Assembly (NCBI GenBank): GCA_017431745.1
Contig: JAFRKK010000013.1
Location: 1-64,000, forward strand
DNA: 64,000 bases
Source: Candidatus Saccharimonadota bacterium
GTDB lineage: Bacteria > Patescibacteriota > Saccharimonadia > Saccharimonadales > Saccharimonadaceae
Reading direction: 5' to 3'
Position numbers and translations under genes: made by a program. The notes below the pieces were generated by a model. That model searched no databases. It saw nothing but the letters and a program-made list of their open reading frames with translations, and was not told the DNA's origin. Positions 1-8,024 of this stretch are shown piece by piece (position 1 is the first letter of the stretch; the number at the start of each line of letters is the position of its first letter).

Positions 1-3
1 ACT

Positions 4-203
4 TACTATTTTGTAAACCAGCACATTTTTATAACCAGATTAATTATCCAAGTGTAATAATGGCACCACAAGGTTCCATACGCTTGGACAGTTAATGCTG
101 GTTAAGTAGTAGGTTATTGCACCCCTTGCGGTGCCATTTTTGTGAAGAAGTCACGAAGAAGTGTACCGCTTGGGAGAAAGCAATTCTAACAAGAGAGGTA
201 TAC
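4..203 (+). promoter_or_regulatory. Structured leader of FISUMP gene 1
   Basis: A -10-like TACTAT at 4-9 lies 7 nt before a long imperfect hairpin. Its arms are 16-23 with 96-103 (8 bp), 39-43 with 92-96, and 47-56 with 79-88 (10 bp, one G-U). The apical segment 61-73 is complementary at 12 of 13 positions to 124-136, which is followed by TTTTT (137-141). The second pairing excludes the apex from any local fold and resembles an intrinsic terminator or a pseudoknot. A 14-bp direct repeat (151-164 and 211-224) brackets the ribosome binding site and start. Function as an attenuator is inferred from architecture only. Confidence 0.55.
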
Positions 204-2681
204 ATGAAGTTCACGAAGAAGTGTGATAGCGCTCAACATAAAATTAGCATAAGCAATAGGCGACGTTCCAGCGCCGGTATGTTTTACACTTCTTCTGCCG
301 GCGCTGTGACCTCGCTTATTTTGATAGCTACATTATCTTTCCTCTCTTCTGCCTTTCTTAACATAACTGGCTTTACTAGAGCCAATACCTATGCAGATAG
401 CATCAGTATGACAGTAAGCACAGACAATCTAACCATTAACATGGCTCCTATGTCCTCATCCGGAGAATTCGCTAAATCAGGCAATATGAATATCGCAGTC
501 TCTACCACTAGCTCTAGTGGCTATAACCTAAGCATTGCCTCATCTACCGGCAATACAAACCTAACAAGTGGTTCTAACTCCATTGCTTCTATTAGCTCAG
601 CTATTTCTGAATCTACCTTCTCCTCTAGCTCTACTTATAATAATCAATGGGGCTATAAACCAAGCAATCTATACAGCTCCTCCACTGAACAAATCATCAC
701 TAACACAGACTTCCGCCCACTTCCAGGCACAGCTGGTGAAATAATCGCTAAGACTAAATGTGCTAACGGCACATCTCCTTGTACTAATCCTGTAGATAAC
801 TACACCTTGTCTATTGGCACTAGAACTACCAACACTACGCCTATAGGTAATTATATTAGTGATACTTTTGTTATCACGGCAGTTACTAATAAAAGCGTCA
901 TAGAATGTGATTCTTCTAAACTCTGTGTCCAGTACAATGGTAACGGCCTATCCTATCCAGAAACCAGCTCACAACTACCCAGAAACGTTAATAATGTGAA
1001 CTATAACTCCACCATTATTCCACAAACTATTACTAAATACTCTCACACGCCAAATGTCAGTGATGCAGGTATAGCAAGCGGTACCTATTCTAGTAGTATG
1101 AATACCACCGACACAGTCACGATAGATGGTGCTACCTCACTGAATGTCACTATCTATTACGATGCAGAGTCCACTAGCTATGACTGGGTAAGTGTTTATC
1201 AGAGCCCCTTTGATATATCAAATACCAATGACGCCACAGTCTCAACTACTACTGGTAATCTCTCTGGTAAACTATCAGGTAGAAATAGCGGTAGAACCAC
1301 AACATATTCTTCTTGGTACACCAAGTCTTACACAGTATCCGGTGATACCGTAAAGTTCCATTTTAAGTCAGACAGTAGCGGAAACTATTATGGCTACTAC
1401 GCCATCATCACCGGTACTAGTACGGCTTATGAACGTTCTGTCTCCTCCGGTGAATACGCCACTCCCACTGGCACTAATTCTGTCTTCCATGGCTGGTCTA
1501 CTTCTCAAACTACTCCAGGTGGTGGCTTCCCTAGTGACGTAGAATACACTAATGAATCTGAAATCCTCACTAAAATACCAGGCGATGAAGGCGAAACCAA
1601 AACTCTCTATGCCGTCTGGCAACAAGGTCAAACCATCACCTTCACTATGGATAGTAATATCACCAAGATTGATGTCCTAGATGCTAGTGGCGCCACAGTA
1701 GGTACTATCACCAGCAGTGGTCAATCTCTCAACCTTGCTCAAGGCGACACTTACACCATTAAACCTACTCATACTACAGGTTATGGCACTAATGCCATTA
1801 CTAAGACTTCCGGTGCCGGTACTTTAAACGGCAAGCAGTTCACCGTAGGTGCTGGAGCTGCCACTATTAACGTCACTAGCAAGCCTCTCTCCCCAATGCA
1901 GAACTGGACTGGTTGTTCTAGCCTAGCCCAAGGCGACACAAAAGAAGTCTACGATACTCGTGACAATGAAACCTATCTAATTGGGAAGCTAAAAGACGGT
2001 AAATGCTGGATGTTAGAGAACCTCAACATTTCTGGCGGTACTGCCCTCTCATCAACCGATACAGACTTTGAATCAACCTATACGCTTCCTACCACCAATG
2101 GTTGGACCACATCTAGCGGTAAACTTGTCCTTCCTGCCTCATCCACATCCGGATTTAGTACGAATAACTACGCCTACGTCTATAACTCTGGCAACAAAGA
2201 AAACTGCGGTGCTAGTGGCCAAAATACCCCATGCTACTCTTACTACTCTTGGGATGCCGCAACGCTCGGCTCTGGTCGTTCAATTTCAGCAAATGACACC
2301 GATGCACCATATTCCATCTGTCCTAAAGGCTGGAAACTCCCAACCGCCTATACCACTTCCGCCTCCAACTGGCAAACTACTTCAGACTTCTATGTAATGG
2401 CCCACCAATACGGCCTAGATAGCACCACTTCAACTAGCGAATCTGATAGCGACTTCTACAACCAGGCAGGCCCTGGCACTTTACCGAACTTCCTGCTCGC
2501 CGGCAACTACGGCTACGGCTCGTTCATCAATGGAGGCAATTACGGCAGCTATTGGTCGGCTACGTCAGGCAGCAATACCAGTAGCGCCCGGTACTTGGTC
2601 TTCAGTTCCAGTAGCGTGAATTCTGCCAATAGCTATAATCGGTGCATGGGCTACTCAGTGCGATGTGTGCTAGGTTCTTAG
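204..2681 (+). CDS. FISUMP-domain surface protein 1 with InlB-like repeat
   Basis: Large secreted or surface protein (825 aa) whose C-terminus is a FISUMP domain (TIGR02145-type, C-type-lectin-like). The start at 204 is preferred over an in-frame TTG at 117 because AGAGAGGT precedes it. Visible in order: a basic N-terminus and one membrane/signal segment (about residues 25-50), a Ser/Thr-rich beta domain with an NQWGYKP motif, a CUB-like stretch, an InlB-type repeat (GWSTSQTTPGG to LYAVW), and the FISUMP module from WTGCSSLAQGD through GKCWMLENLN to the final SVRCVLGS. The last 200 bases differ in codon style from the rest, with TCG, GCG and CGG codons, and align in protein with the DGR variable region near 32.6 kb, so a DGR elsewhere may target it. 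The ligand is unknown. Confidence 0.8.
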   Translation: MKFTKKCDSAQHKISISNRRRSSAGMFYTSSAGAVTSLILIATLSFLSSAFLNITGFTRANTYADSISMTVSTDNLTINMAPMSSSGEFAKSGNMNIAVSTTSSSGYNLSIASSTGNTNLTSGSNSIASISSAISESTFSSSSTYNNQWGYKPSNLYSSSTEQIITNTDFRPLPGTAGEIIAKTKCANGTSPCTNPVDNYTLSIGTRTTNTTPIGNYISDTFVITAVTNKSVIECDSSKLCVQYNGNGLSYPETSSQLPRNVNNVNYNSTIIPQTITKYSHTPNVSDAGIASGTYSSSMNTTDTVTIDGATSLNVTIYYDAESTSYDWVSVYQSPFDISNTNDATVSTTTGNLSGKLSGRNSGRTTTYSSWYTKSYTVSGDTVKFHFKSDSSGNYYGYYAIITGTSTAYERSVSSGEYATPTGTNSVFHGWSTSQTTPGGGFPSDVEYTNESEILTKIPGDEGETKTLYAVWQQGQTITFTMDSNITKIDVLDASGATVGTITSSGQSLNLAQGDTYTIKPTHTTGYGTNAITKTSGAGTLNGKQFTVGAGAATINVTSKPLSPMQNWTGCSSLAQGDTKEVYDTRDNETYLIGKLKDGKCWMLENLNISGGTALSSTDTDFESTYTLPTTNGWTTSSGKLVLPASSTSGFSTNNYAYVYNSGNKENCGASGQNTPCYSYYSWDAATLGSGRSISANDTDAPYSICPKGWKLPTAYTTSASNWQTTSDFYVMAHQYGLDSTTSTSESDSDFYNQAGPGTLPNFLLAGNYGYGSFINGGNYGSYWSATSGSNTSSARYLVFSSSSVNSANSYNRCMGYSVRCVLGS

Positions 2682-2768
2682 GGGTTCCGTCCTCTGTCGG
2701 ATGGTTCGGTTTTCCTTACGCTTCCCCCGCTCTTTCGTCCGGAATAGAGCACTTTGCGCTCTGCCCCC

Positions 2769-2888
2769 TTGCATTTCCACCCCAAAAGAGGTATAATAGA
2801 ATATAATATCAGCTCAGCAGAGGTGTCAACCCGAACCCAATAGATAAGGCGCGGAGAACAGCTTCTGCTTTAACCAAAGGAGTTTTCA
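2769..2888 (+). promoter_or_regulatory. rpsF promoter and leader
   Basis: TTGCAT (2769-2774) and TATAAT (2792-2797) are spaced 17 bp, with rpsF beginning about 90 nt downstream. The long leader contrasts with the very short leaders elsewhere in the window. It contains ACCCGAACCC and a GCGCGGAGAAC stretch that could form an S6:S18-type autoregulatory element, known upstream of rpsF in many bacteria. I could not fold it with certainty. AAAGGAG at 2877-2883 is the ribosome binding site. Confidence 0.55.
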
Positions 2889-3263
2889 ATGAAAGATTAC
2901 GAACTCACTGTCGTGTTTCATCCCGATCTCGAGATGAATCTCGACCCCGCCCTTGACAAGGTGAAAAAGGTCATCGAGTCAAACCAGGGCAAAATCACCA
3001 AAGAGGAGAACGATGGCAAAAAGCGCCTCTCCTACAAGATTGACGGCCAAGAATTTGGCGTCTACTACTATTTTGACCTCCAGCTTCCAGCCGAAGCCCC
3101 AGCCAAAATCAGCAGCACCTTTAACATTACTGATGAGATTTTGCGCTATCTTCTCGTCAAAGCTGACCCCAAAAGGGCTAAATTAGCTGCGCTTAAAAAA
3201 GCGGAGGAAAACGCAGCCGAAGAACCGGTGGGCGAATCATCAACTAATGAAAAAGGAGAATAA
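2889..3263 (+). CDS. rpsF: Small ribosomal subunit protein bS6
   Basis: Ribosomal protein S6, which binds S18 on the platform of the 30S subunit. It is 124 aa; the N-terminal fold (MKDYELTVVFHPDL, the KKRLSYKI strand and YYYFDLQLPAE) is typical, followed by an acidic, Ala/Glu-rich tail. AAAGGAG lies 6 nt before the ATG. It heads an rpsF-ssb-rpsR cluster, a widely conserved bacterial order, with efp as fourth gene. The spacing of 6 nt to ssb implies cotranscription. Confidence 0.95.
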   Translation: MKDYELTVVFHPDLEMNLDPALDKVKKVIESNQGKITKEENDGKKRLSYKIDGQEFGVYYYFDLQLPAEAPAKISSTFNITDEILRYLLVKADPKRAKLAALKKAEENAAEEPVGESSTNEKGE

Positions 3264-3269
3264 CTTATT

Positions 3270-3728
3270 ATGCGCGGTTTTTCTAAAGCAATCATCACTG
3301 GTAACTTAACTCGTGACCCGGAACTTCGGACTACACCTAACGGTGCCTCAGTCTGTAGCTTCTCAGTCGCCGTTAACCGTACCTTTAAGGATTCTAACGG
3401 GGAACAAAAGGAAGACGTTTCCTATATTGACTGTTCCGCTTGGGGTCGACTTGGCGAAATGATCAACCAATACGCCAAGAAAGGCTCCGGTGTATTAGTG
3501 TCCGGTCGTCTCGACCAACGCAGTTGGGAAGACAAAAACGGTGGCGGTAAACGTTCTCGCGTCGAAATCGTGGTCGAAGATTTCAATTTCATCGGCGCAC
3601 CTCGTGGTGACGGCGGTTCCAGCAATTTTAACGCCGGCTCAAGTTCAGCAGCCGGTACCGAAGCCTCAGCCGACATCCCGGACGACATCCCTGAGGAGGA
3701 AATTGACCTCAGCGAAGTCCCATTCTAA
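3270..3728 (+). CDS. ssb: Single-stranded DNA-binding protein
   Basis: SSB binds and protects single-stranded DNA in replication and repair. It is 152 aa, with an OB fold in residues 1-110 (ITGNLTRDPELR, SFSVAVNRTF, YIDCSAWGRLGE, SGRLDQRSWED). A Gly/Ser/Ala linker follows, then an acidic tail ending DIPEEEIDLSEVPF. That tail keeps the usual D-x-PF-like tip (EVPF) that recruits partner proteins. It lies between rpsF and rpsR, as in many bacteria. Confidence 0.95.
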   Translation: MRGFSKAIITGNLTRDPELRTTPNGASVCSFSVAVNRTFKDSNGEQKEDVSYIDCSAWGRLGEMINQYAKKGSGVLVSGRLDQRSWEDKNGGGKRSRVEIVVEDFNFIGAPRGDGGSSNFNAGSSSAAGTEASADIPDDIPEEEIDLSEVPF

Positions 3729-3766
3729 ATTAATTAAGTAAGCCAAACGAAGGAGATTATTAAATT

Positions 3767-3961
3767 ATGAAACGGATTAAAAGCGATCCAAACCTCTATT
3801 TCGATTATCGCGATGTCAAAACTTTGCAGCGCTATATCGATAGTTATGGTCGCATTGAACCTGTTAGCAAAACCGGTTTATCAGCCAAGCAACAGCGCCA
3901 ACTTGCAGTTGCGATTAAGCGTGCCAGGCACCTAGCACTTTTGCCATTTGTAGCTAAATAA
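3767..3961 (+). CDS. rpsR: Small ribosomal subunit protein bS18
   Basis: Ribosomal protein S18, the partner of S6. It is 64 aa, shorter than the usual 70-80. The core is recognisable from [40 protein letters not shown] and HLALLPFV. The Cys residues found near the N-terminus of zinc-carrying S18 forms are absent. AAGGAG (3750-3755) precedes the ATG. Third gene of the rpsF cluster; 9 nt separate it from efp. Confidence 0.93.
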   Translation: MKRIKSDPNLYFDYRDVKTLQRYIDSYGRIEPVSKTGLSAKQQRQLAVAIKRARHLALLPFVAK

Positions 3962-3970
3962 GGAGTAAAT

Positions 3971-4531
3971 ATGTACGGACCAACAGATCTTAAGAAAAAC
4001 ACCCTTATCACCCTGGACGGCCAACCGTACAAGGTGGTGGAATACTCTCAAAAAGTCATGGGTCGCGGCGGCTCCATTGTGAATGTTAAGGTCAAAAACC
4101 TCATCACTGGCGCCCTGCTCCCCAAGACTTTCAAAGGCCAGGAGAAAATCGAACCGGCCGAAGTCACAACAAGAAAAACCCAGTATTTATACAAAGATGA
4201 CGAAAAGTTCTATTTCATGGACCCAGAATCTTTTGAACAATACGAGCTAAACAAAGACCTAGTTGGCGAAGCCGATGATTTTCTCAGGGAAGGGGACGAA
4301 GTAGAAATCCAATTCTACAACGGCACGCCTATCAATCTACAACTCCCCAAGAATTTGTGGCTCAAAGTCACCTACACGGAATCAGTCGTCAAGGGCGACA
4401 CTACCAGTTCGGTTATGAAGGACGCAACACTCGAAACCGGACTAGTAGTCAAAGTCCCTGCTTTTATCAAAGAAGGCGACATCGTCTCCGTTGACACTGA
4501 AACCTACGCCTATCGTGAACGCAAGAAATAG
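3971..4531 (+). CDS. efp: Elongation factor P
   Basis: EF-P enters the ribosomal E site and rescues stalling at consecutive prolines. It is 186 aa, full length, with the KOW-like domain I (residues 1-65), then the two OB domains through VTYTESVVKGDTTSSVMKDATLETG and the C-terminal VDTETYAYRERKK. The domain I loop tip reads MGRGGS, so an arginine occupies the place of the modified lysine found in the E. coli type. No EF-P modification enzyme is visible in this window. AAGGAG precedes the start; it is the last gene before a new promoter for pilM. Confidence 0.93.
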   Translation: MYGPTDLKKNTLITLDGQPYKVVEYSQKVMGRGGSIVNVKVKNLITGALLPKTFKGQEKIEPAEVTTRKTQYLYKDDEKFYFMDPESFEQYELNKDLVGEADDFLREGDEVEIQFYNGTPINLQLPKNLWLKVTYTESVVKGDTTSSVMKDATLETGLVVKVPAFIKEGDIVSVDTETYAYRERKK

Positions 4532-4579
4532 TTTAAATTAGCTCTTGCATTTTAAAATGATTAAGCATATAATAGTAGT

Positions 4580-5626
4580 ATGAATTTATTGCATGGCGTG
4601 GGCGATTTCTTCTCGCTTGATATCGGGACCAATTCGATGCGAATCGTACAACTTTCTGGTGACAGCCAACACGGCTGGGTTTTGCAGCGGTTTGCTTATG
4701 TCCCAATCGATCCTAAACTAACCGCCGATTCCTCTGATCTCGGCAAAAAACGCCTCGGTGAGGCTATTATGGGCGCTGTCGTCCAGGCTGGTATTAAGAC
4801 TAAAAACGTTGCCATTGGTCTTCCTGCTAAAAAGACCTTCACTTCCATCGTCGAGACTGAAACCCTCCCCGAAAAGGAACTGAAGAAATCTTTCAAATAC
4901 GAGATTGACAAATACGTTCCGATGGCTCTCAGCGAAGCCAAAGCCGATTATGTTATCCTTGGCCCCAGTCCCAACGACCCTGCCAAGACAGAAGTCTTAG
5001 TTAGCTCTGTCGCTAAGGATTTTGCTGAAGGCACGATGGAGACTATCGAAAAAACCGGTCTCAATATCGTCGCCATGGAGCCGGAGCCTTTGGCTATGGC
5101 CCGCTCACTGACTAATCCGGGAGCTATTGACGCCACTATGGCAGTAGATTTTGGTGAAAACTCCACTGATATTGTCATTACCTTCAAGAACCAACCGCGC
5201 CTAGTCCGGTCTATTCCGGGCGGCTTCAGCGTGCTTATCAAAGCCATCGCAACTGGCCTTAATGTTCGCGAAGACCAAGCCCGTCAGTTTATTCTTAAAT
5301 TTGGCCTTGATCAAAACCAAGTCGAAGGTCAGGTTTTTAAAATTCTTGATACCCACCTCGATAACTTCGCTTCCGAGCTCGCCAAATCTGTTCGTTTCTT
5401 CCAGACCAAATACATCAACGGCAAGGTCGGTGGTATTGTTCTCTCCGGCTACGCTAGTGTGATTCCGCTTCTTGCCAGCTTCATTGAAGCTAAAACCAAT
5501 ATTGCCACTATGAATGGTAACCCATGGCAGTTCGTCCGAACCACTCCTGAGCAGCAACAAATGCTGATGAATGTCGCCAGCGAATTTGCTGTCGCTATCG
5601 GCTTATCGGAAAGGAGTAACGACTAA
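4580..5626 (+). CDS. pilM: Type IV pilus assembly protein PilM
   Basis: Actin-like cytoplasmic ATPase-fold protein that docks onto the N-terminal tail of PilN and links the inner-membrane alignment complex to the motor. It is 348 aa and begins after a short N-terminus with SLDIGTNSMRIVQLSG, the phosphate 1 motif, followed by MAVDFGENSTDIVI and GGIVLSGYAS. No ribosome binding site is present. TATAAT at 4568-4573 is exactly 6 nt before the ATG, which suggests a leaderless transcript. It heads pilM-N-O-P-B; the stop overlaps the pilN start by 1 nt (TAATG). Confidence 0.92.
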   Translation: MNLLHGVGDFFSLDIGTNSMRIVQLSGDSQHGWVLQRFAYVPIDPKLTADSSDLGKKRLGEAIMGAVVQAGIKTKNVAIGLPAKKTFTSIVETETLPEKELKKSFKYEIDKYVPMALSEAKADYVILGPSPNDPAKTEVLVSSVAKDFAEGTMETIEKTGLNIVAMEPEPLAMARSLTNPGAIDATMAVDFGENSTDIVITFKNQPRLVRSIPGGFSVLIKAIATGLNVREDQARQFILKFGLDQNQVEGQVFKILDTHLDNFASELAKSVRFFQTKYINGKVGGIVLSGYASVIPLLASFIEAKTNIATMNGNPWQFVRTTPEQQQMLMNVASEFAVAIGLSERSND

Positions 5627-6795
5627 TGGCTCACGAAATCAACCTCGTTCCAGACATTAAGAACGAAATGATCAAAACCTTAAAACTCAGAAATTACATT
5701 TTCTTTGCCTGTATTGTCATAGCAGCCAGCAGCATCATTCTCACACTCATTTTTGGGCTTATTATGGGCGGCCAGCGCATTGCGGTTGAAAACAAGAAAT
5801 CGACCATCGAAACCCTCTCTGCTAAACTCAGCTCCTACACCGACCTTAACGATTTTCTCACTATCAAGGACCAGCTTGGCGATATTGACAATCTAACCAA
5901 AAACAAAACGGTCTTTTCTCGCACCTTTAATATTCTTTCTGCGTTACTTCCCACCGGTGCCGATACTATTACGGTTTCCGAATTAAGCGTTGACCTCACT
6001 GGCGACCAGCCCAGTTTCTCGCTTGAAGCTCAGGCTAATGCCGGCAAAGAGCCATTCATTGACTATAACGTCCTTGATTCCTTCAAGAAAAGTATGCAAT
6101 ACATGCGCTACGATTACGGTAGTTATGTCGACAAAGAGGGAAACACCATCCCAGCCTATTGTATGATTGAGCAGGGCTCTGACGGCGCTTTCTTCAGCGA
6201 TAGCGAAAAAGGCCTCTATGCCTACTGGACCATCGAAGGCGATGGCTGTAATCCTTCCGAGAAGCTCAAATCTAGTGACTACACCACCGAGGACTACAAC
6301 GGACAAAGTGTCGTTCGTGTCTGGCGCACCCCTCAATTTGACGAATGGTATAAAGAAACCGAATCTAGTAACCAGCCATCAATGAGTTTAAGCGGTGAAA
6401 TCAAAAATGTTCCGCATTTTGAAAGTGCTTGCAACGTTTATACTGGCACCGAAGGCAACGGTTCCAGCCCTAAATGGGACACCACAAACGATTGTAAACT
6501 AGTCTACGGCGTCGCAGGGGAAGAAGATTCCGACGAAAGCGGTATCACTATCACCGAATCTTCTAACGGTCGTGATTCTTCCAACGAGTTAGTTTTACGA
6601 TTTGCTGCGAGTATTTCTTTTGCTCCCGAAGTTTACCAGTTTACTAACACTCATATGATTGCCCTCGCCCCGTCTGGCCAGCGTAACGTTACCGACTCCT
6701 ATGTCCAAATTCAATCTATGTTTGGTCAACGCGCTGCCGACTGTGCCGAAAACGATACCGCCTGTAAAACCGCTAAAACGAATGAGAGGAGTTAA
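5626..6795 (+). CDS. pilN: Type IV pilus assembly protein PilN
   Basis: Bitopic inner-membrane protein of the alignment complex. The N-terminal INLVP (residues 5-9) is the conserved PilM-binding motif; a membrane helix follows at about residues 27-49, then a coiled region and a periplasm-facing domain. At 389 aa it is much longer than usual PilN (about 180-200 aa). The extra extracytoplasmic part contains several Cys (GDGCNPSE, ESACNVY, NDCKLVYG, DCAENDTACK). AAGGAG (5611-5616) serves the start. Function of the extension is unknown. Confidence 0.85.
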   Translation: MAHEINLVPDIKNEMIKTLKLRNYIFFACIVIAASSIILTLIFGLIMGGQRIAVENKKSTIETLSAKLSSYTDLNDFLTIKDQLGDIDNLTKNKTVFSRTFNILSALLPTGADTITVSELSVDLTGDQPSFSLEAQANAGKEPFIDYNVLDSFKKSMQYMRYDYGSYVDKEGNTIPAYCMIEQGSDGAFFSDSEKGLYAYWTIEGDGCNPSEKLKSSDYTTEDYNGQSVVRVWRTPQFDEWYKETESSNQPSMSLSGEIKNVPHFESACNVYTGTEGNGSSPKWDTTNDCKLVYGVAGEEDSDESGITITESSNGRDSSNELVLRFAASISFAPEVYQFTNTHMIALAPSGQRNVTDSYVQIQSMFGQRAADCAENDTACKTAKTNERS

Positions 6796-6797
6796 CC

Positions 6798-7664
6798 ATG
6801 GCCAAAGAAATCGCAATTAGCAAACGACTCAAAATCTCCGAAGCACAAAAATACATGTTGTTTTCTGTCATTGGCGCTTCCGTCGTTCTGGGTATAGCTA
6901 TCTCGCTAATCTCCTACTTCGTTCGCCAAATTTCCTTCAACACTAATATTATTATGGCCGAAGAAGAAGCCATTTCTAACTATTCAAACGTTATTAAAAA
7001 CACCGGCGCTTGTAAAGCTCCCAAAGGTAGTATTTATTCCGGTGATGAACTAAAGAACTGTACCCCTGATAGCGTTGAGGTATCCGAGGTACCGAACACA
7101 CTTCGCTCTGGTATTCTCGAAGGTCTTGCCTCCGACTCAGCCCTCAATTCAGTACCAAAAGAAGACAACTCCAGCTGTGTCAACCCTGACACCAACAAAA
7201 ACTACACCTACAAAGAGCTCAGCAAAATTTACAACGATGCTAACGGTAGCGAAGAGCTTAATGCTGCTAGCCAGCTTATCAAAAGCTGCTCCGCTCTCCG
7301 TGTCATCCCAGACGCTCTCCCTGCCTTCAAAAACGAAGAAGCCTTACTCGCTAGCTTAAACAAATTGTTCAATGTTTCTGGTTGGGAACCGGAATCTATT
7401 AGCCCAAGTAGTAACGATGTCGAAGAGGAACTTCCAGACGGCCTCAACGGTATTTCCGTCAACGTCTCAGTTGAAGCCAGCTCTGGCACCACTATGACTG
7501 TCTTACACAATATCGAACGTTCAATTCGTGAGTTTAACATTGGCAGCGCCACAATTGAGTGGAGTGGCAGCGACAATCTCTTATTCCAGGCCAGAGCCAC
7601 TGCTTATTATATGGATAAATCCATCATCACTGAAACTAAGAAAACCATTCGGGAGGGTAGCTAA
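6798..7664 (+). CDS. pilO: Type IV pilus assembly protein PilO-like
   Basis: Assigned PilO by position after pilN and by architecture: a short basic N-terminus, one membrane helix at about residues 17-42, then a helical stretch and a mixed domain with VSVEASSGTTMTVLHNIE, the region that forms the ferredoxin-like fold in PilO. 288 aa. Cys pairs (TGACKAP, LKNCTPD, SSCVNPD, KSCSALR) suggest extracytoplasmic disulfides. GAGGAG precedes the start and the gene abuts the next one without a gap. Sequence identity to known PilO appears low. Confidence 0.7.
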   Translation: MAKEIAISKRLKISEAQKYMLFSVIGASVVLGIAISLISYFVRQISFNTNIIMAEEEAISNYSNVIKNTGACKAPKGSIYSGDELKNCTPDSVEVSEVPNTLRSGILEGLASDSALNSVPKEDNSSCVNPDTNKNYTYKELSKIYNDANGSEELNAASQLIKSCSALRVIPDALPAFKNEEALLASLNKLFNVSGWEPESISPSSNDVEEELPDGLNGISVNVSVEASSGTTMTVLHNIERSIREFNIGSATIEWSGSDNLLFQARATAYYMDKSIITETKKTIREGS

Positions 7665-8024
7665 ATGAAAAACGATCTTGCCACTGCCATTATCGCCGCT
7701 GTTGCCAGTGTAATCATCTCGTATTTTATCTGTAACATGTTTATTAGCACCTCCGGCGACTTCTCATTTAACACTGTAGACGACTCTGTCAGTAGCGACC
7801 TCGCTACGCCCGACCCAGAACTATTTAATTATCAGGCTTTGAACCCAACGGTCGAAGTTTACGTCGGTAATTGTACCGAAATCAATATGTACGGCGAGTG
7901 TATCGACGAATCCTCCGAACAGATTGAAGAGGGGATTATCGAAGGGACCGACGATACTGATAATGCTCAGCCGGACTCGTCACCAAATAACCAAAGGAAC
8001 GACGACAATGGCGTCACTGACTAA
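7665..8024 (+). CDS. Small membrane protein in PilP position
   Basis: 119 aa protein with one N-terminal membrane segment (about residues 6-26) and an acidic, Asp/Glu/Asn-rich tail ending QRNDDNGVTD. Two Cys lie in VGNCTEINMYGEC. It sits between pilO and pilB, the position of pilP in classical operons, but I see no PilP beta-sandwich signature. Its 3' end overlaps pilB by 17 nt in another frame, so translation is probably coupled. Function in the pilus complex is inferred from context only. Confidence 0.6.
   Translation: MKNDLATAIIAAVASVIISYFICNMFISTSGDFSFNTVDDSVSSDLATPDPELFNYQALNPTVEVYVGNCTEINMYGECIDESSEQIEEGIIEGTDDTDNAQPDSSPNNQRNDDNGVTD

Noticed and set aside
117-203. Upstream TTG start of FISUMP gene 1
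   Set aside because: It lies within the structured leader, without a ribosome binding site; ATG 204 has AGAGAGGT upstream.
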